DNA of 64,000 bases, from NCBI RefSeq assembly GCF_008727925.1, contig NZ_VTWT01000013.1:99959-163958 (forward strand), read 5' to 3'. The stretch's first letter is position 1, and each line of letters opens with the position of its first letter. The stretch is from Adhaeribacter soli (GTDB taxonomy: Bacteria; Bacteroidota; Bacteroidia; Cytophagales; Hymenobacteraceae). The notes beneath the pieces are model-generated. The model made no database searches. It was not told where the DNA came from and was given only the letters and a program-made list of their open reading frames with translations. A program made the translations under genes and the position numbers. Shown in pieces: positions 7,648 through 16,635 of this stretch.

Positions 7648-9951
7648 ATGCCTCATAAAAAAATCTGTTATCTGGTTATTGCGGTTATTCTGGCAATTAC
7701 CGGAGTCAACGCCTACCACGCCTCCCAGCTGCAGTTCGATTACGATTTCGACCATTTCTTTCCCCAAGGCGACGAAGACCTTGCTTATTACAACGAATAC
7801 CGCGCCCTGTTCGGCAACGACAACGACTATATTCTGTTAGGAATTGACGCGTCAAAAACCGTTTTCGAACCTGCTTTTTTAGCCAAAATAGATACCCTTT
7901 CCGGTTTCCTGAACAAACAGCGGCACATTGCGGAAGTGGTTTCGCCTACCACGCTTAAAAATCCAGTTATTGAGGACTTTGGTGTTTTTGAAGTGCCATA
8001 CCTCCACCCCTACGAACCCGTACGGTTACCCGCCGATTCGGCCCTGATCTTCCAGACCCCGGGCCTGATAAACAGCTTTTTCTCGGAAGACAGCAAATCA
8101 ATTTCCATTGCGCTGAAAACTTCGCCCAACTTACTTAAGTTGCCGGCCGACACGCTGATGCAAAACGTGAATGCCGAACTCGCCCGGCTTGGCTTAACCC
8201 AAACGCACGTAGCCGGAAAATCCGTAGCGGAATCTATTTTCGTGGACCGGATGCAAAGCGAACTAGCCGTGCTCATGTCGCTGGGAATTCTGCTACTCAT
8301 TGTAGTGCTGTGGCTTACCTTCCGGACCTGGTGGGGCGTGGTGCTGCCGCTTACGGTGGTGCTTTTTGCCATCGTCTGGGGCCTGGCCATGATGCGGTAT
8401 TTCGGCGCTTCCATCGACCTGATGACGGTGCTTTTGCCAACCATGATGTTTGTAGTAGGCATGAGCGACGTGATGCACATTCTCACGCGGTACGTAACGG
8501 AAATTGACTTCGGCACGCCTAAAATGGAAGCGATAAAAATCACCTTAAAAGAATCCGGGTTTGCTTCGTTACTTACTTCCATTACTACTTCCGTCGGTTT
8601 TTTCTCACTCGTAACTTCACCCATCGGGCCGATCAGCAATTTTGGTTTGTACACCGGCACTTCGGTTTTGCTTACGTTCGTACTGGCCTACACGCTGCTG
8701 CCAGCCATGATGATCCTGCTCGATAAACCCAAAATGCACCGACCTTCCAAAGACGGCCGCAGCTGGTTCGATCTGCTCAGCAATTTGTTCCGGCGTGTAG
8801 TGAAACACCGTTTGGCGATCATGGGAATAAGCGCCGGATTCATCATCATTTCCCTGGCCAGTATCACGAAGATCCAGATTAACTCCACCTTCCTGGAAGA
8901 CCTTTCCGACGACGATCCGGTAAAGCAGGATTTCTTATATTTCGAAGAAAAATTTGCCGGCGTCCGACCGTTCGAAATGCACCTGAAAGCCGCGCCCGGC
9001 AAAACCATTTACGACCTGGAAACCTTGCGCGAAACCGAAGAAATTGAAAACTACCTGAGCCAAACGTACGGCCTGAATTTTATGGCTTCGCCAGTTACGG
9101 TGGTAAAAGCCCTGAACCGAAGTTTTAACGTTGGCAGCAACGATTTTTACAAACTTCCAGAAACCGAAAAAGAACTGAAGCGCCTTTCTGCCAAACTAAA
9201 ACTTTTCGCCAAAAAGGACGATCTGAAACAACTCATTTCCGAAGACGGAAAAAACGGTAGACTGACCGGTAAAATGCCCGACGTTGGCAGCGCCAAAGCC
9301 AAAGTGATGAACACGGAATTAAATAACTTCATCACAAAAAACACCAACCCGAACGTGCTGCAAACCCGCCTGACCGGCACCTCCCTGTTAATGGATAAAA
9401 ACGGCGAAGACCTGACCACGAACATGATGCTGGGCATGGGAACCGATATTTTAATTGTGGTTTTGATTGCGCTGGGGTTATTCCGGAGTTTCCGGATGGC
9501 CCTGATTACCATTATACCTAACCTGGTGCCCATTCTCATGATCGGAGCGGTAATGGGTATTTTCGGGGTGAACATGAAAGTTTCCACGTCCATCATTTTC
9601 ACCATCGCCTTCGGCATAGCCATCGACGATACCATCCACTTTATCAGCAAATTCAAGCTGGTTACTTTAAAAGAACCATCCCTTTTCAAAGCCATTCGCT
9701 ATACCTTCAAGCACGCCGGTAAGGCCATCATTATCAACTCCAGCATTCTGGTTTGCGGCTTTTTCACCCTGCTTTTCTCCAGTTTCGACGGCACTTTCTA
9801 TACCGGATTGCTTATTGGCTTAACCCTTATTTTCGGCATTGCCGCCGAAATTTTCCTTTTGCCGGTTTTGCTGCTGTATTTCTACAAACCGGCTGAATCA
9901 AAGAAAAAGGCTAAGATTTTAAAGGCGAAAACTACTGAGCTGGTGAGTTAG
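7648..9951 (+). CDS. RND/MMPL-family transporter
   Basis: Inner-membrane exporter of 767 residues in the short RND class (MMPL/hydrophobe-exporter-like), roughly 12 membrane segments. Architecture: one N-terminal TM helix, a periplasmic domain (about 25-205), a five-helix block (about 205-360, with MTVLLPTMMFVVGMSDVMHI), one TM (about 390-410), a second periplasmic domain (about 410-590) and a second five-helix block (about 595-750, with FGIAIDDTIHFISKF). The D residues in GMSDV and AIDDT are positioned like proton-relay residues. Substrate unknown; lipids or hydrophobic compounds are typical. The downstream gene is separated by repeats. Confidence 0.88.
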   Translation: MPHKKICYLVIAVILAITGVNAYHASQLQFDYDFDHFFPQGDEDLAYYNEYRALFGNDNDYILLGIDASKTVFEPAFLAKIDTLSGFLNKQRHIAEVVSPTTLKNPVIEDFGVFEVPYLHPYEPVRLPADSALIFQTPGLINSFFSEDSKSISIALKTSPNLLKLPADTLMQNVNAELARLGLTQTHVAGKSVAESIFVDRMQSELAVLMSLGILLLIVVLWLTFRTWWGVVLPLTVVLFAIVWGLAMMRYFGASIDLMTVLLPTMMFVVGMSDVMHILTRYVTEIDFGTPKMEAIKITLKESGFASLLTSITTSVGFFSLVTSPIGPISNFGLYTGTSVLLTFVLAYTLLPAMMILLDKPKMHRPSKDGRSWFDLLSNLFRRVVKHRLAIMGISAGFIIISLASITKIQINSTFLEDLSDDDPVKQDFLYFEEKFAGVRPFEMHLKAAPGKTIYDLETLRETEEIENYLSQTYGLNFMASPVTVVKALNRSFNVGSNDFYKLPETEKELKRLSAKLKLFAKKDDLKQLISEDGKNGRLTGKMPDVGSAKAKVMNTELNNFITKNTNPNVLQTRLTGTSLLMDKNGEDLTTNMMLGMGTDILIVVLIALGLFRSFRMALITIIPNLVPILMIGAVMGIFGVNMKVSTSIIFTIAFGIAIDDTIHFISKFKLVTLKEPSLFKAIRYTFKHAGKAIIINSSILVCGFFTLLFSSFDGTFYTGLLIGLTLIFGIAAEIFLLPVLLLYFYKPAESKKKAKILKAKTTELVS

Positions 9952-9956
9952 AGTAT

Positions 9957-10130
9957 GGTATCAGGTAGCAAGTATCAGGGAGCAGGTATCAGGTATCAGG
10001 TTTCAGAATTAGTATCTGGTATCTGGAATTTGTATTACCAGAAACATTTAGGGGAGTATTTACTAATTTGCGTTTTAATTCAGAGGATTTAATTCCCGCT
10101 ACCTGATACTTGATACTTGATTCCTGATAC
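9957..10130. repeat. Clustered 'tatcagg' repeats, inverted around 100 bp
   Basis: Several direct copies of 'tatcagg' (9957-10005) face inverted copies 'cctgatacttgatacttg' (10102-10130). A related fragment lies at about 11396-11425. Low-complexity intergenic DNA; no gene seen. Confidence 0.55.
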
Positions 10131-10147
10131 AAACTACCAATTACCTC

Positions 10148-10690
10148 ATGAAGAAACTTCTCAGCCTTTGCTGCCTGCTTTTACTTTGCCTTCAACTTTC
10201 GGCGCAAGACGATGAATACCAGCGGCTGGTGCGCGAACGCCAGGAACTGATAAAAGAATACGAATTCCTGAACGCGCAGAACAGTAATTTCTGGGGCAAG
10301 AAATCGAAAAAGGACCTGATGAAGATCATCGATAACCTGAAGGCCATTATAAAGAAAGACACCGAAATTATTAACAGCGTGCAGGCCAGCTATGTAAAAC
10401 GAAACGCCGACCTGACGGTAAAAACCGAAAAGCTGCAAACCGAACGCAAAGCTGACACCCGGATGATTTCAGAAAATATTTTTGAAATGAAGCGGCAAGT
10501 AGCCAACCTCGAAACCCGCGACAAGCAGCGCCTGCAGAGAATAAAAGAGCTGGAAGACCGCCTACAGGAAACCAAAGCCGCCAAAACCGAGCACGACATG
10601 ATCACGGTTTTTGCCACCCTTGTCGCCTTGTTCCTGCTGTTTTATGTGATCCGATTACGTACCAAGTTAGCCCAGAAACGTGGAAGGTAA
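10148..10690 (+). CDS. Coiled-coil protein with signal peptide and C-terminal TM
   Basis: 180 residues: signal peptide (MKKLLSLCCLLLLCLQLSAQ), a long charged helical region (about 22-145, Lys/Glu/Gln-rich, heptad-like) predicted as coiled coil, one membrane helix (about 152-168, VFATLVALFLLFYVI) and a short basic tail (RTKLAQKRGR). This suggests a periplasmic coiled coil anchored in the inner membrane. It is not a recognised family. Its stop overlaps the start of the DUF2007-like gene by 11 bp, so the two are probably co-translated and may work together. Confidence 0.75.
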   Translation: MKKLLSLCCLLLLCLQLSAQDDEYQRLVRERQELIKEYEFLNAQNSNFWGKKSKKDLMKIIDNLKAIIKKDTEIINSVQASYVKRNADLTVKTEKLQTERKADTRMISENIFEMKRQVANLETRDKQRLQRIKELEDRLQETKAAKTEHDMITVFATLVALFLLFYVIRLRTKLAQKRGR

Positions 10691-11042
10691 ACTGATAAGC
10701 GCGGCCAATTATTTAAGCTACGAAGAAGGCCTTTTACTCTACAATGCCTTTCAGGACGCCGGCATTTCCGCAATCGTAAAGAACAGTGGTCCGCCGGCCA
10801 TTCCTTTCGGCGAAGGCCAGTATTTTGAGTTGCTGGTTTCGGAAGAGGATTTTGCGGCCGCTGAACAAATAACCGCAAAATTCCAGGCCGATGTAGCCGC
10901 CGCCAAACAACATGTCCGGTGCCCCCGGTGCAAATCGGAAGCCGTTTTTAAGGCCGAAAAGCTACCGTTCTGGCAAAAACTCTATTATGCCGGCACCGAA
11001 GTTTACAAGTGTGAAAGTTGCGGCAATAAGTTTTCGAAGTAA
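10680..11042 (+). CDS. DUF2007 plus zinc-ribbon protein
   Basis: 120 residues. Residues about 5-70 fit the DUF2007 'putative signal-transducing protein' fold (LLYNAFQDAGISAIVKN, FELLVSEEDFAAAEQI). The C-terminus holds a zinc ribbon with two CxxC knuckles (CPRCKSE and CESCGNKF). GTG start at 10680 inside the end of the upstream gene. The function of this domain pair is unknown; the zinc ribbon suggests nucleic acid or protein binding. Confidence 0.75.
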   Translation: MEGKLISAANYLSYEEGLLLYNAFQDAGISAIVKNSGPPAIPFGEGQYFELLVSEEDFAAAEQITAKFQADVAAAKQHVRCPRCKSEAVFKAEKLPFWQKLYYAGTEVYKCESCGNKFSK

Positions 11043-11433
11043 ATATGAAAGCCATGCAGTAGGGTAGGGTTTAAACCCAATTCTGTCAAATTAAGGATTG
11101 TGAATTAAGAATTACCGCTGTTTCAGACATCTGTGTCTGAAACGTATGGTGGTGCGGACATCCATGTCCGCGTTTATGCATCCGGGGACAAAGATGTCCC
11201 CGGCAGGTTGCTTCCAGAAATAGATGTCTGGAAGAGTCCTTTTGTCTTAAGTTGAAGGCATAGAGTTTAAACCCTATGCTACTGAATGGGAATTCCTTTC
11301 CATTTATCCTTACTTTTACTTCCCGAAACCGTATCATTTTCAAAGAAAAACCCGATCCGGTTTCTCAACCATATAAATTTTTAACAAAAAAAATCCTGAT
11401 ACTTGTGTCTTAATACTTGTGTCTGAAAATAAA
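11043..11433. repeat. Intergenic tract with four consecutive palindromes
   Basis: Four different short palindromes follow one another: 11121-11142, 11154-11171, 11182-11203 and 11211-11234. All are built around 'gacat' / 'atgtc' but have different stem sequences (tttcagacat, gcggacat, ccggggac, cttccaga). A GTAGCGTAGGG-family palindrome is at 11258-11279 and another fragment at 11059-11078. Another 'cggacatctttgtccg' copy lies at about 21706-21721. No ORF in the tract is convincing. Confidence 0.7.
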
Positions 11434-13395
11434 ATGACTGTAAAAGAAGAACTCAGCCAGGTGCAAACGCTGCTCAAAATGGAGCAGGAAGAAGACCTGG
11501 AACAATATAAACTTAAAAGCGCCAAATCGCCGATTGCCGAACGCAAGAAAAGCGGTTTGTGCTGGTACCCCATTGCCATAACGGCTACTGAAATTGGTTT
11601 CGGCGGCAAAGTAGTGGTTGAAATAGAACGGCAGGGCGGCCGCGACCAGCTGCACCTTTTCCAGACCGGCAAAGCCGCTTCCATTTTCACCAATTCGCAT
11701 AACGACCAGGGCCACAACAGCAACCAGCTCAGCGGCGTGATCATGACCCTGAAGCGCAATAAGCTGACTTTAGCCACGAACAAAGAAGACCTCCCCGACT
11801 GGATCGAAGCCGGAAAATTAGGCATCGACCTGACCTTCGACGAGATGAGTTACCGGGAAATGGAATATGCTCTGAAAAAGGTGATTGAAACCGAGGGCAC
11901 CCGATTGGCCCAGTTGCGGGAAGTGCTTTACGGCGTGCAGCCGGCAGCTTTTAAGCCGAACATCCCTTTCCGGCCTGTTCCGCAATTAAATGATTCGCAA
12001 AACGAAGCGGTAAAAAATATTGAAGCCGCCAGAGATGTGGCCATTATCCACGGTCCGCCGGGCACGGGCAAAACTACTACGCTGGTGCAGGCCGTTCTTA
12101 GAACCTTGGAATCAGAGAAGCGGCTTCTGGTATGCGCGCCCAGCAACACGGCCGTTGATTTGCTTACCGAAAAGATTGCCGAGCAGGGTGTGAACGTTAT
12201 CCGAATCGGCCACCCCTCGCGGGTATCGGAAATGCTCCTGCAGCATACCCTGGATGCGCAGATCATGAACCACCGCGATTACAAAAACCTGAAACTGTTG
12301 CGCCGCAATGCCGAAGAATACAAGAGCATGGCCTTTCAGCACAAGCGCAAATTTGGCTGGGAAGAACGCGAACAACGCCGCCTGCTGAAGGAAGAAAGCA
12401 AAATGATGCTGCAGGAAGCCGACGAAATTGAACGTTACATCATCGACGATCTGCTGAGCCGCGTGCAGGTAATTACCTGTACGCTCGTAGGTTCAGCCAA
12501 CCGCGTAATCCGCCACCTTACCTACGACACCGTTTTCATCGACGAGGCCGCCCAGGCGCTGGAACCCGGCTGCTGGATCCCGATTACCCGTGCCAACCGC
12601 GTGGTACTGGCCGGCGACCATTTTCAGTTGCCGCCAACCGTAAAATCGGAAAAAGCAGACCGTTTAGGATTAAGCCGGACCTTGTTTGAAAAATGCATCG
12701 ACCGTCAGCCAAACGTAGCCGTAATGCTGAAAACCCAGTACCGGATGCACCACCAGATCATGACCTTCTCCAACAAGCGTTTCTATGGCGGTGAACTGAA
12801 GGCCCACGAATCGGTTCATTTTTCGGACCTGCATCATTTCAATCCGGCTTTTACCGAAGGTCTGGCGGTGGAATTTATCGATACGGCCGGCTGTGGGTAC
12901 AACGAGCAATCTTTTTCGGAAACCAGCTCCGTTGCCAATCCCGAAGAAGCCGATCTGCTCATTAAACACCTGCAGCAATTGCTTCAGCAATTTCCGAAAA
13001 CAGAAGATGAAAACGGCAGGGAAAACAAATTAAGAATAGGAGTTATTTCGCCTTACCGCGCCCAGATCAATTACCTGAAAGACCAGATCGAACAGATCCC
13101 GGAACTGCACGAGCTTACCTTAAAGAAGCTATTATCGGTAGGCACGGTAGACAGTTTTCAGGGGCAGGAACGCGACATCATCTACATCAGTATGGTGCGT
13201 AGCAACGACCGCGGAGAGATCGGTTTCCTGGCCGATATCCGCCGCATGAACGTAGGTATGACCCGCGCCAAAAAGAAACTGGTAATCGTCGGCGAAAGTG
13301 CCACGTTGACTTATGACCCATTCTACCAGGAATTCGTGCAATACACGGAGGATATAGGTGCTTACAGAAGTGCGTGGGAGCTTATTAATGATTAA
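11434..13395 (+). CDS. SF1B helicase, Upf1/IGHMBP2-like
   Basis: ATP-dependent DNA/RNA helicase of the Upf1-like SF1 group, 653 residues. N-terminal OB-like region (about 1-170), then Walker A GPPGTGKTTT (about 207-216), Walker B FIDEAAQALEPG, motif III GDHFQLPPT, motif IV QYRMHHQI, motif V VDSFQGQERD and motif VI NVGMTRAKKKL. The frame can be extended to GTG 11419, but that codon lies in a repeat, so ATG 11434 is preferred. Monocistronic. In other bacteria such proteins are poorly characterised; R-loop or DNA repair roles are guesses. Confidence 0.93.
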   Translation: MTVKEELSQVQTLLKMEQEEDLEQYKLKSAKSPIAERKKSGLCWYPIAITATEIGFGGKVVVEIERQGGRDQLHLFQTGKAASIFTNSHNDQGHNSNQLSGVIMTLKRNKLTLATNKEDLPDWIEAGKLGIDLTFDEMSYREMEYALKKVIETEGTRLAQLREVLYGVQPAAFKPNIPFRPVPQLNDSQNEAVKNIEAARDVAIIHGPPGTGKTTTLVQAVLRTLESEKRLLVCAPSNTAVDLLTEKIAEQGVNVIRIGHPSRVSEMLLQHTLDAQIMNHRDYKNLKLLRRNAEEYKSMAFQHKRKFGWEEREQRRLLKEESKMMLQEADEIERYIIDDLLSRVQVITCTLVGSANRVIRHLTYDTVFIDEAAQALEPGCWIPITRANRVVLAGDHFQLPPTVKSEKADRLGLSRTLFEKCIDRQPNVAVMLKTQYRMHHQIMTFSNKRFYGGELKAHESVHFSDLHHFNPAFTEGLAVEFIDTAGCGYNEQSFSETSSVANPEEADLLIKHLQQLLQQFPKTEDENGRENKLRIGVISPYRAQINYLKDQIEQIPELHELTLKKLLSVGTVDSFQGQERDIIYISMVRSNDRGEIGFLADIRRMNVGMTRAKKKLVIVGESATLTYDPFYQEFVQYTEDIGAYRSAWELIND

Positions 13396-13586
13396 TGGTT
13401 AATGATTAATGATTAATGATTAATAGTTTTTGTAGTTCAGGTCAATACAGAAGAATAGCTTGAGTTTTTCAAAGGAAAGTTCATTACATAAAATTGTTTG
13501 AGACTTTTTGAAATCAAAACCTGCCAAATACCGTAACTATTTTTTTGCTATTATTAATCATTATTCATTAATCATTAATCATTATT
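13385..13586. repeat. Inverted 'attaatg' clusters flanking the slyD upstream region
   Basis: Tandem 'gattaatgattaatgatt' (about 13385-13432) faces the inverted 'attaatcattaatcatta' (about 13550-13586), about 120 bp apart. The space between holds no ORF. Confidence 0.5.
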
Positions 13587-13591
13587 TCCCC

Positions 13592-13599
13592 TACCTTTG
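13592..13599 (+). promoter_or_regulatory. -7 element of slyD
   Basis: TACCTTTG, an exact TAnnTTTG match 17 bases before the start codon. Confidence 0.5.
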
Positions 13600-13616
13600 A
13601 AAAAAACGCAATAATT

Positions 13617-14129
13617 ATGAAGATCAGCGAGAACAAAGTGGTTTCGCTCACCTACGAGCTTAAAGTGCAGGATGAAACCGGCGAACACGTATTAGTAGAA
13701 ACCGCAGAAAAAGAGCACCCGATGGTGTTTTTGTTCGGCGCTGGGGGCTTACCCGATAAATTTGAAGAGTATTTAACCGGCAAGGAAGAAGGCGAATCCT
13801 TCAAGTTCAAGCTGGAAGCTGAAGAAGGTTACGGGCATCCGGATGAGAACGCGATCGTGAATATTCCGAAGGCGGTATTTGAAGTTGACGGCAAAATCGA
13901 CGACGAAATGCTGCAGGTAGGCAATTTCCTGCCGATGGCCGATGCCGAAGGCAATCAGCTGCAGGGCAAAGTAGAAGCCATTACCGATACTGAAGTACGC
14001 ATGAACTTCAACCACCCGCTGGCAGGCATGGCCATGTTCTTCGAAGGCAAAGTTGAGGAAGTACGCGACGCTACCGCCGAAGAAATTGCGCACGGCCACG
14101 TGCACGGACCAGGCGGACATCATCACTAG
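13617..14129 (+). CDS. slyD: FKBP-type peptidyl-prolyl isomerase, SlyD-like
   Basis: Cytoplasmic prolyl isomerase and chaperone, 170 residues. The FKBP core is split by an insert-in-flap domain (roughly residues 75-130), the SlyD layout. Visible are KVVSLTYELKV, PMVFLFGAGGLPDKFEEYL, YGHPDENAIVNIP and FNHPLAGMAMFFEGKV. The C-terminus is His-rich (HGHVHGPGGHHH), consistent with nickel or zinc binding. ATG 13617 follows a -7 element; a strong hairpin terminator lies downstream. Confidence 0.93.
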   Translation: MKISENKVVSLTYELKVQDETGEHVLVETAEKEHPMVFLFGAGGLPDKFEEYLTGKEEGESFKFKLEAEEGYGHPDENAIVNIPKAVFEVDGKIDDEMLQVGNFLPMADAEGNQLQGKVEAITDTEVRMNFNHPLAGMAMFFEGKVEEVRDATAEEIAHGHVHGPGGHHH

Positions 14130-14216
14130 TCTTTAGACGCTGGATGTAAGACGTAAGACACAAGACTTTTTTAACTGAAAAGGATAATGTTTTAGCGCTA
14201 AAAAGTATTTATCAGG

Positions 14217-14251
14217 AACCGGAAGTTTGTAAAAGCTTCCGGTTTTATTTT
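14217..14251 (+). terminator. slyD terminator
   Basis: AACCGGAAG, a loop, then CTTCCGGTT and a T-rich tail. Confidence 0.75.
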
Positions 14252-14286
14252 GTTCCGGCCTATTGGAAATTTTGTTAATTTCGGGA

Positions 14287-15660
14287 ATGAAATTCCGGAA
14301 TTTTCTGAAAGCGCACGCGCCCATTTTACTGGCTGCCCTAGCCTTACAGTTGCTCTTTTTTTGCCTCGCCCTGCATTTTAAAAGTATTTACATTACCGAT
14401 TCGCAGGAATACCTTTACCAGGCCGAAAACATAAAGAACCACGGCAGCCTTTACAGCTGGGAATGGAAAAAACCGTTCATTCTGCAAATGTGGACGCTCC
14501 GGACGCCGGTTTACGGATACTTGGTTTATTTAACACAGCTGGTTTCCTCCTCGCATTTCGGGATCCTGGTTTTACAGAACCTGCTGGCCTTCCTTAATTT
14601 TACCGGTTTGGTCTGGCTTTTGAAAGACGTAAAACTACCGAAGAAATACCTGCATAGCATTCTCTTTATTGCTCTCGTCTTCTTCCCTACCCACCTGGTT
14701 TATACCAACATGGTCATGAGCGAGCTGGTGCTGGAAACCTGCCTGTTCTGGTCATTCTTTTTCCTGATTTTGTATCTGAAATGGCCGCACCCGCGCTGGA
14801 TGCTTTTCTACAACCTGCTGCTGGCACTCGCGGTGCTTACCAAACCGGTTCTGGTTTATTTCTGGCTGCCTAATATGCTGTTTATGGCTTATCTGGTTTG
14901 GAAGAACCGGAAGAAAATATTGTTGCTGCAAAGCCTGATCATGCCTTTTTCAATTTTTGCATTATGCTTTTACAACCAGCAGGTTACGGGGTACTTTCAT
15001 TACACATCCATTAAAACCTACAACCTCTCCGATTACAATACTTATGCCCTTTTAACGCACCTGCACGGCATGGATTCGGCCCAGGCCATTCTTAAAAAGA
15101 TCAACCAGACCGATGCCGATTATGCTAATCTGGAGGAACGGCTTAAGCACATTGAGAAGGAAAGTTTTGCCATTATAAAAGAAAATATCGGGCTCTATTC
15201 CTGGTTGCATTTCCGGGGGGCGGTCAACTTTTTACTGGATCCGGGGCGCTACGATCTGGTAAGCTTTCTGCCGCCGCTGCAAACCAAAACGGAATTCGGG
15301 TTCTTTAACGAATGGCGGGAACGCGGCTTTGCCGGCATCCTGAATTATTTCTCTAAACTGCCACTGGGACTAACGCTTTACATGGCGCTGATCTTTGGCA
15401 TTAATCTGATTATGGCGGTAATCTTTGCCTGGTGGGGTTTCTTCCACCGTAAACAGGACCTAGCGGTAAGGATTTTTGCTGTAGTGCTAATGGGTTATAT
15501 GGCCGCCGCGCCGGGACCGATCGGGTGTGCGCGCTTTAAAGAACCGGTTTGGTTTTTACTCGTTTTTGCCAGCGTTTTGAGCGCGCAATATTTTTTTAAC
15601 CGAAAACAATCAAAACATGCAGGCCAGATCTTCAGGACCAATAAAGAGACTCTGGTGTAA
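14287..15660 (+). CDS. Polytopic membrane protein, glycosyltransferase-like
   Basis: About 457 residues with roughly 11-12 hydrophobic helices. The first loop after TM1 holds TDSQEYLYQAENIKNHG, resembling the acidic loop of GT-C/PMT-type (ArnT-like) glycosyltransferases, which use polyprenyl-phosphate sugars at the outer face of the inner membrane. No canonical domain beyond that is certain. The longer frame begins at TTG 14263; ATG 14287, which starts a normal membrane N-terminus (MKFRNFLKAHAP), is preferred. 'taatttcg' just before it may be its -7 element. Substrate unknown. Confidence 0.65.
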   Translation: MKFRNFLKAHAPILLAALALQLLFFCLALHFKSIYITDSQEYLYQAENIKNHGSLYSWEWKKPFILQMWTLRTPVYGYLVYLTQLVSSSHFGILVLQNLLAFLNFTGLVWLLKDVKLPKKYLHSILFIALVFFPTHLVYTNMVMSELVLETCLFWSFFFLILYLKWPHPRWMLFYNLLLALAVLTKPVLVYFWLPNMLFMAYLVWKNRKKILLLQSLIMPFSIFALCFYNQQVTGYFHYTSIKTYNLSDYNTYALLTHLHGMDSAQAILKKINQTDADYANLEERLKHIEKESFAIIKENIGLYSWLHFRGAVNFLLDPGRYDLVSFLPPLQTKTEFGFFNEWRERGFAGILNYFSKLPLGLTLYMALIFGINLIMAVIFAWWGFFHRKQDLAVRIFAVVLMGYMAAAPGPIGCARFKEPVWFLLVFASVLSAQYFFNRKQSKHAGQIFRTNKETLV

Positions 15661-15750
15661 GTAAATCTCGTAACCGATTTTTTTTCCAAAACCTGAAGGT
15701 TTGCTTTCTAAAAAGGAATTGTTAAACAGGCCGTTAACTTTTGGTAGCAA

Positions 15751-16635
15751 TCAGGAGCTGGCCCTGGTTTTCAGGGTACGTTCACACACAGACAAATTCA
15801 CTTCTAAATTCTTATCTACCGTAACGATATGGTTAACCGGAATTTCGTGCCAGTCGGAGCGTTTATTGCTTAGTTTTTCCGATACAATGAGCACAGCGTT
15901 ATCCTTGTTATTTTTGCTTTTTTTCATCCGGCAAATACCCTTTTCGCAGGAATAGACCGCCCCTTCCGAATAATACAACGTAGAAGCCGGCAAACTTAGG
16001 TCTGAAACATACCGCACGGCAACAATTATATCGCCATTGGTTACACAGGCATTGATATAACTCGGTTCCTTAACCTTCAGGCGGGCTTTTATCTGTTCAA
16101 CTTCCACAATGGCATCTTCCAGCGCATTCGCAATTTTTATTGGGAGCTGTTTGGCTCGCTGCTTTTCCAACTGATGCAGAAATAAGGCAAACAAATGCTC
16201 CGAATCGGTAAGCCCTTCTATGTTGGCATAAATATTATCGGGCAGGTGCCGTACCATTTCCCGCTTTATTTTCTGAAAACCCTCAATGTCGCCGTTATGC
16301 ATAAACAGGTACTGGCCATAATGGAACGGGTGACAATTCAGTTCGTTTACCGGCGAATCTGTGGCTGCCCGCACGTGGGCAAACATACAATCTGACGTAA
16401 TTTTCGGGGCTATGTATTGCAGGTTCCGGTCGTTCCAGGCGGGTCTTACCGAAAGGAACCGGCCGGGCATATCATTCGCTTCAGGTGTATACCACCCCAC
16501 TCCAAACCCATCGCCGTTCAATGGTTCCTCCATTTCACTGGCCTTTACACTCTGCTTAATCAGCGAATTTTTCGGCTTAAAAAGCAGGTCATACATCATA
16601 ATCGGTTTTCCAATATAAGCTACAAACCGGCACAT
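15751..16635 (-). CDS. Class II glutamine amidotransferase (YafJ/EgtC-like)
   Basis: Ntn-hydrolase of 294 residues. Cys2 right after Met1 (MCRFVAYIG) is the N-terminal nucleophile. Also visible: NGDGFGVGWY, FAHVRAATDSPVNELNCHPF (substrate-binding region), FMHNGDIEGF and TDSEHLFALFL. In this family EgtC removes a gamma-glutamyl group in ergothioneine synthesis; YafJ is uncharacterised. It is transcribed in the same direction as the GCS2/ATP-grasp cluster but is separated from it by about 520 bp of repeats, so joint transcription is doubtful while joint function remains possible. The start codon is fixed by the required Cys2. Confidence 0.9.
   Translation of the reverse strand: MCRFVAYIGKPIMMYDLLFKPKNSLIKQSVKASEMEEPLNGDGFGVGWYTPEANDMPGRFLSVRPAWNDRNLQYIAPKITSDCMFAHVRAATDSPVNELNCHPFHYGQYLFMHNGDIEGFQKIKREMVRHLPDNIYANIEGLTDSEHLFALFLHQLEKQRAKQLPIKIANALEDAIVEVEQIKARLKVKEPSYINACVTNGDIIVAVRYVSDLSLPASTLYYSEGAVYSCEKGICRMKKSKNNKDNAVLIVSEKLSNKRSDWHEIPVNHIVTVDKNLEVNLSVCERTLKTRASS

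Noticed and set aside
11086..11343. 85-residue minus-strand ORF
   Set aside because: It lies across the palindrome tract and has no protein-like composition.
15751..16635. Ergothioneine gene egtC
   Set aside because: No egtB or egtD in the window; the Cys2 amidotransferase alone does not show that pathway.
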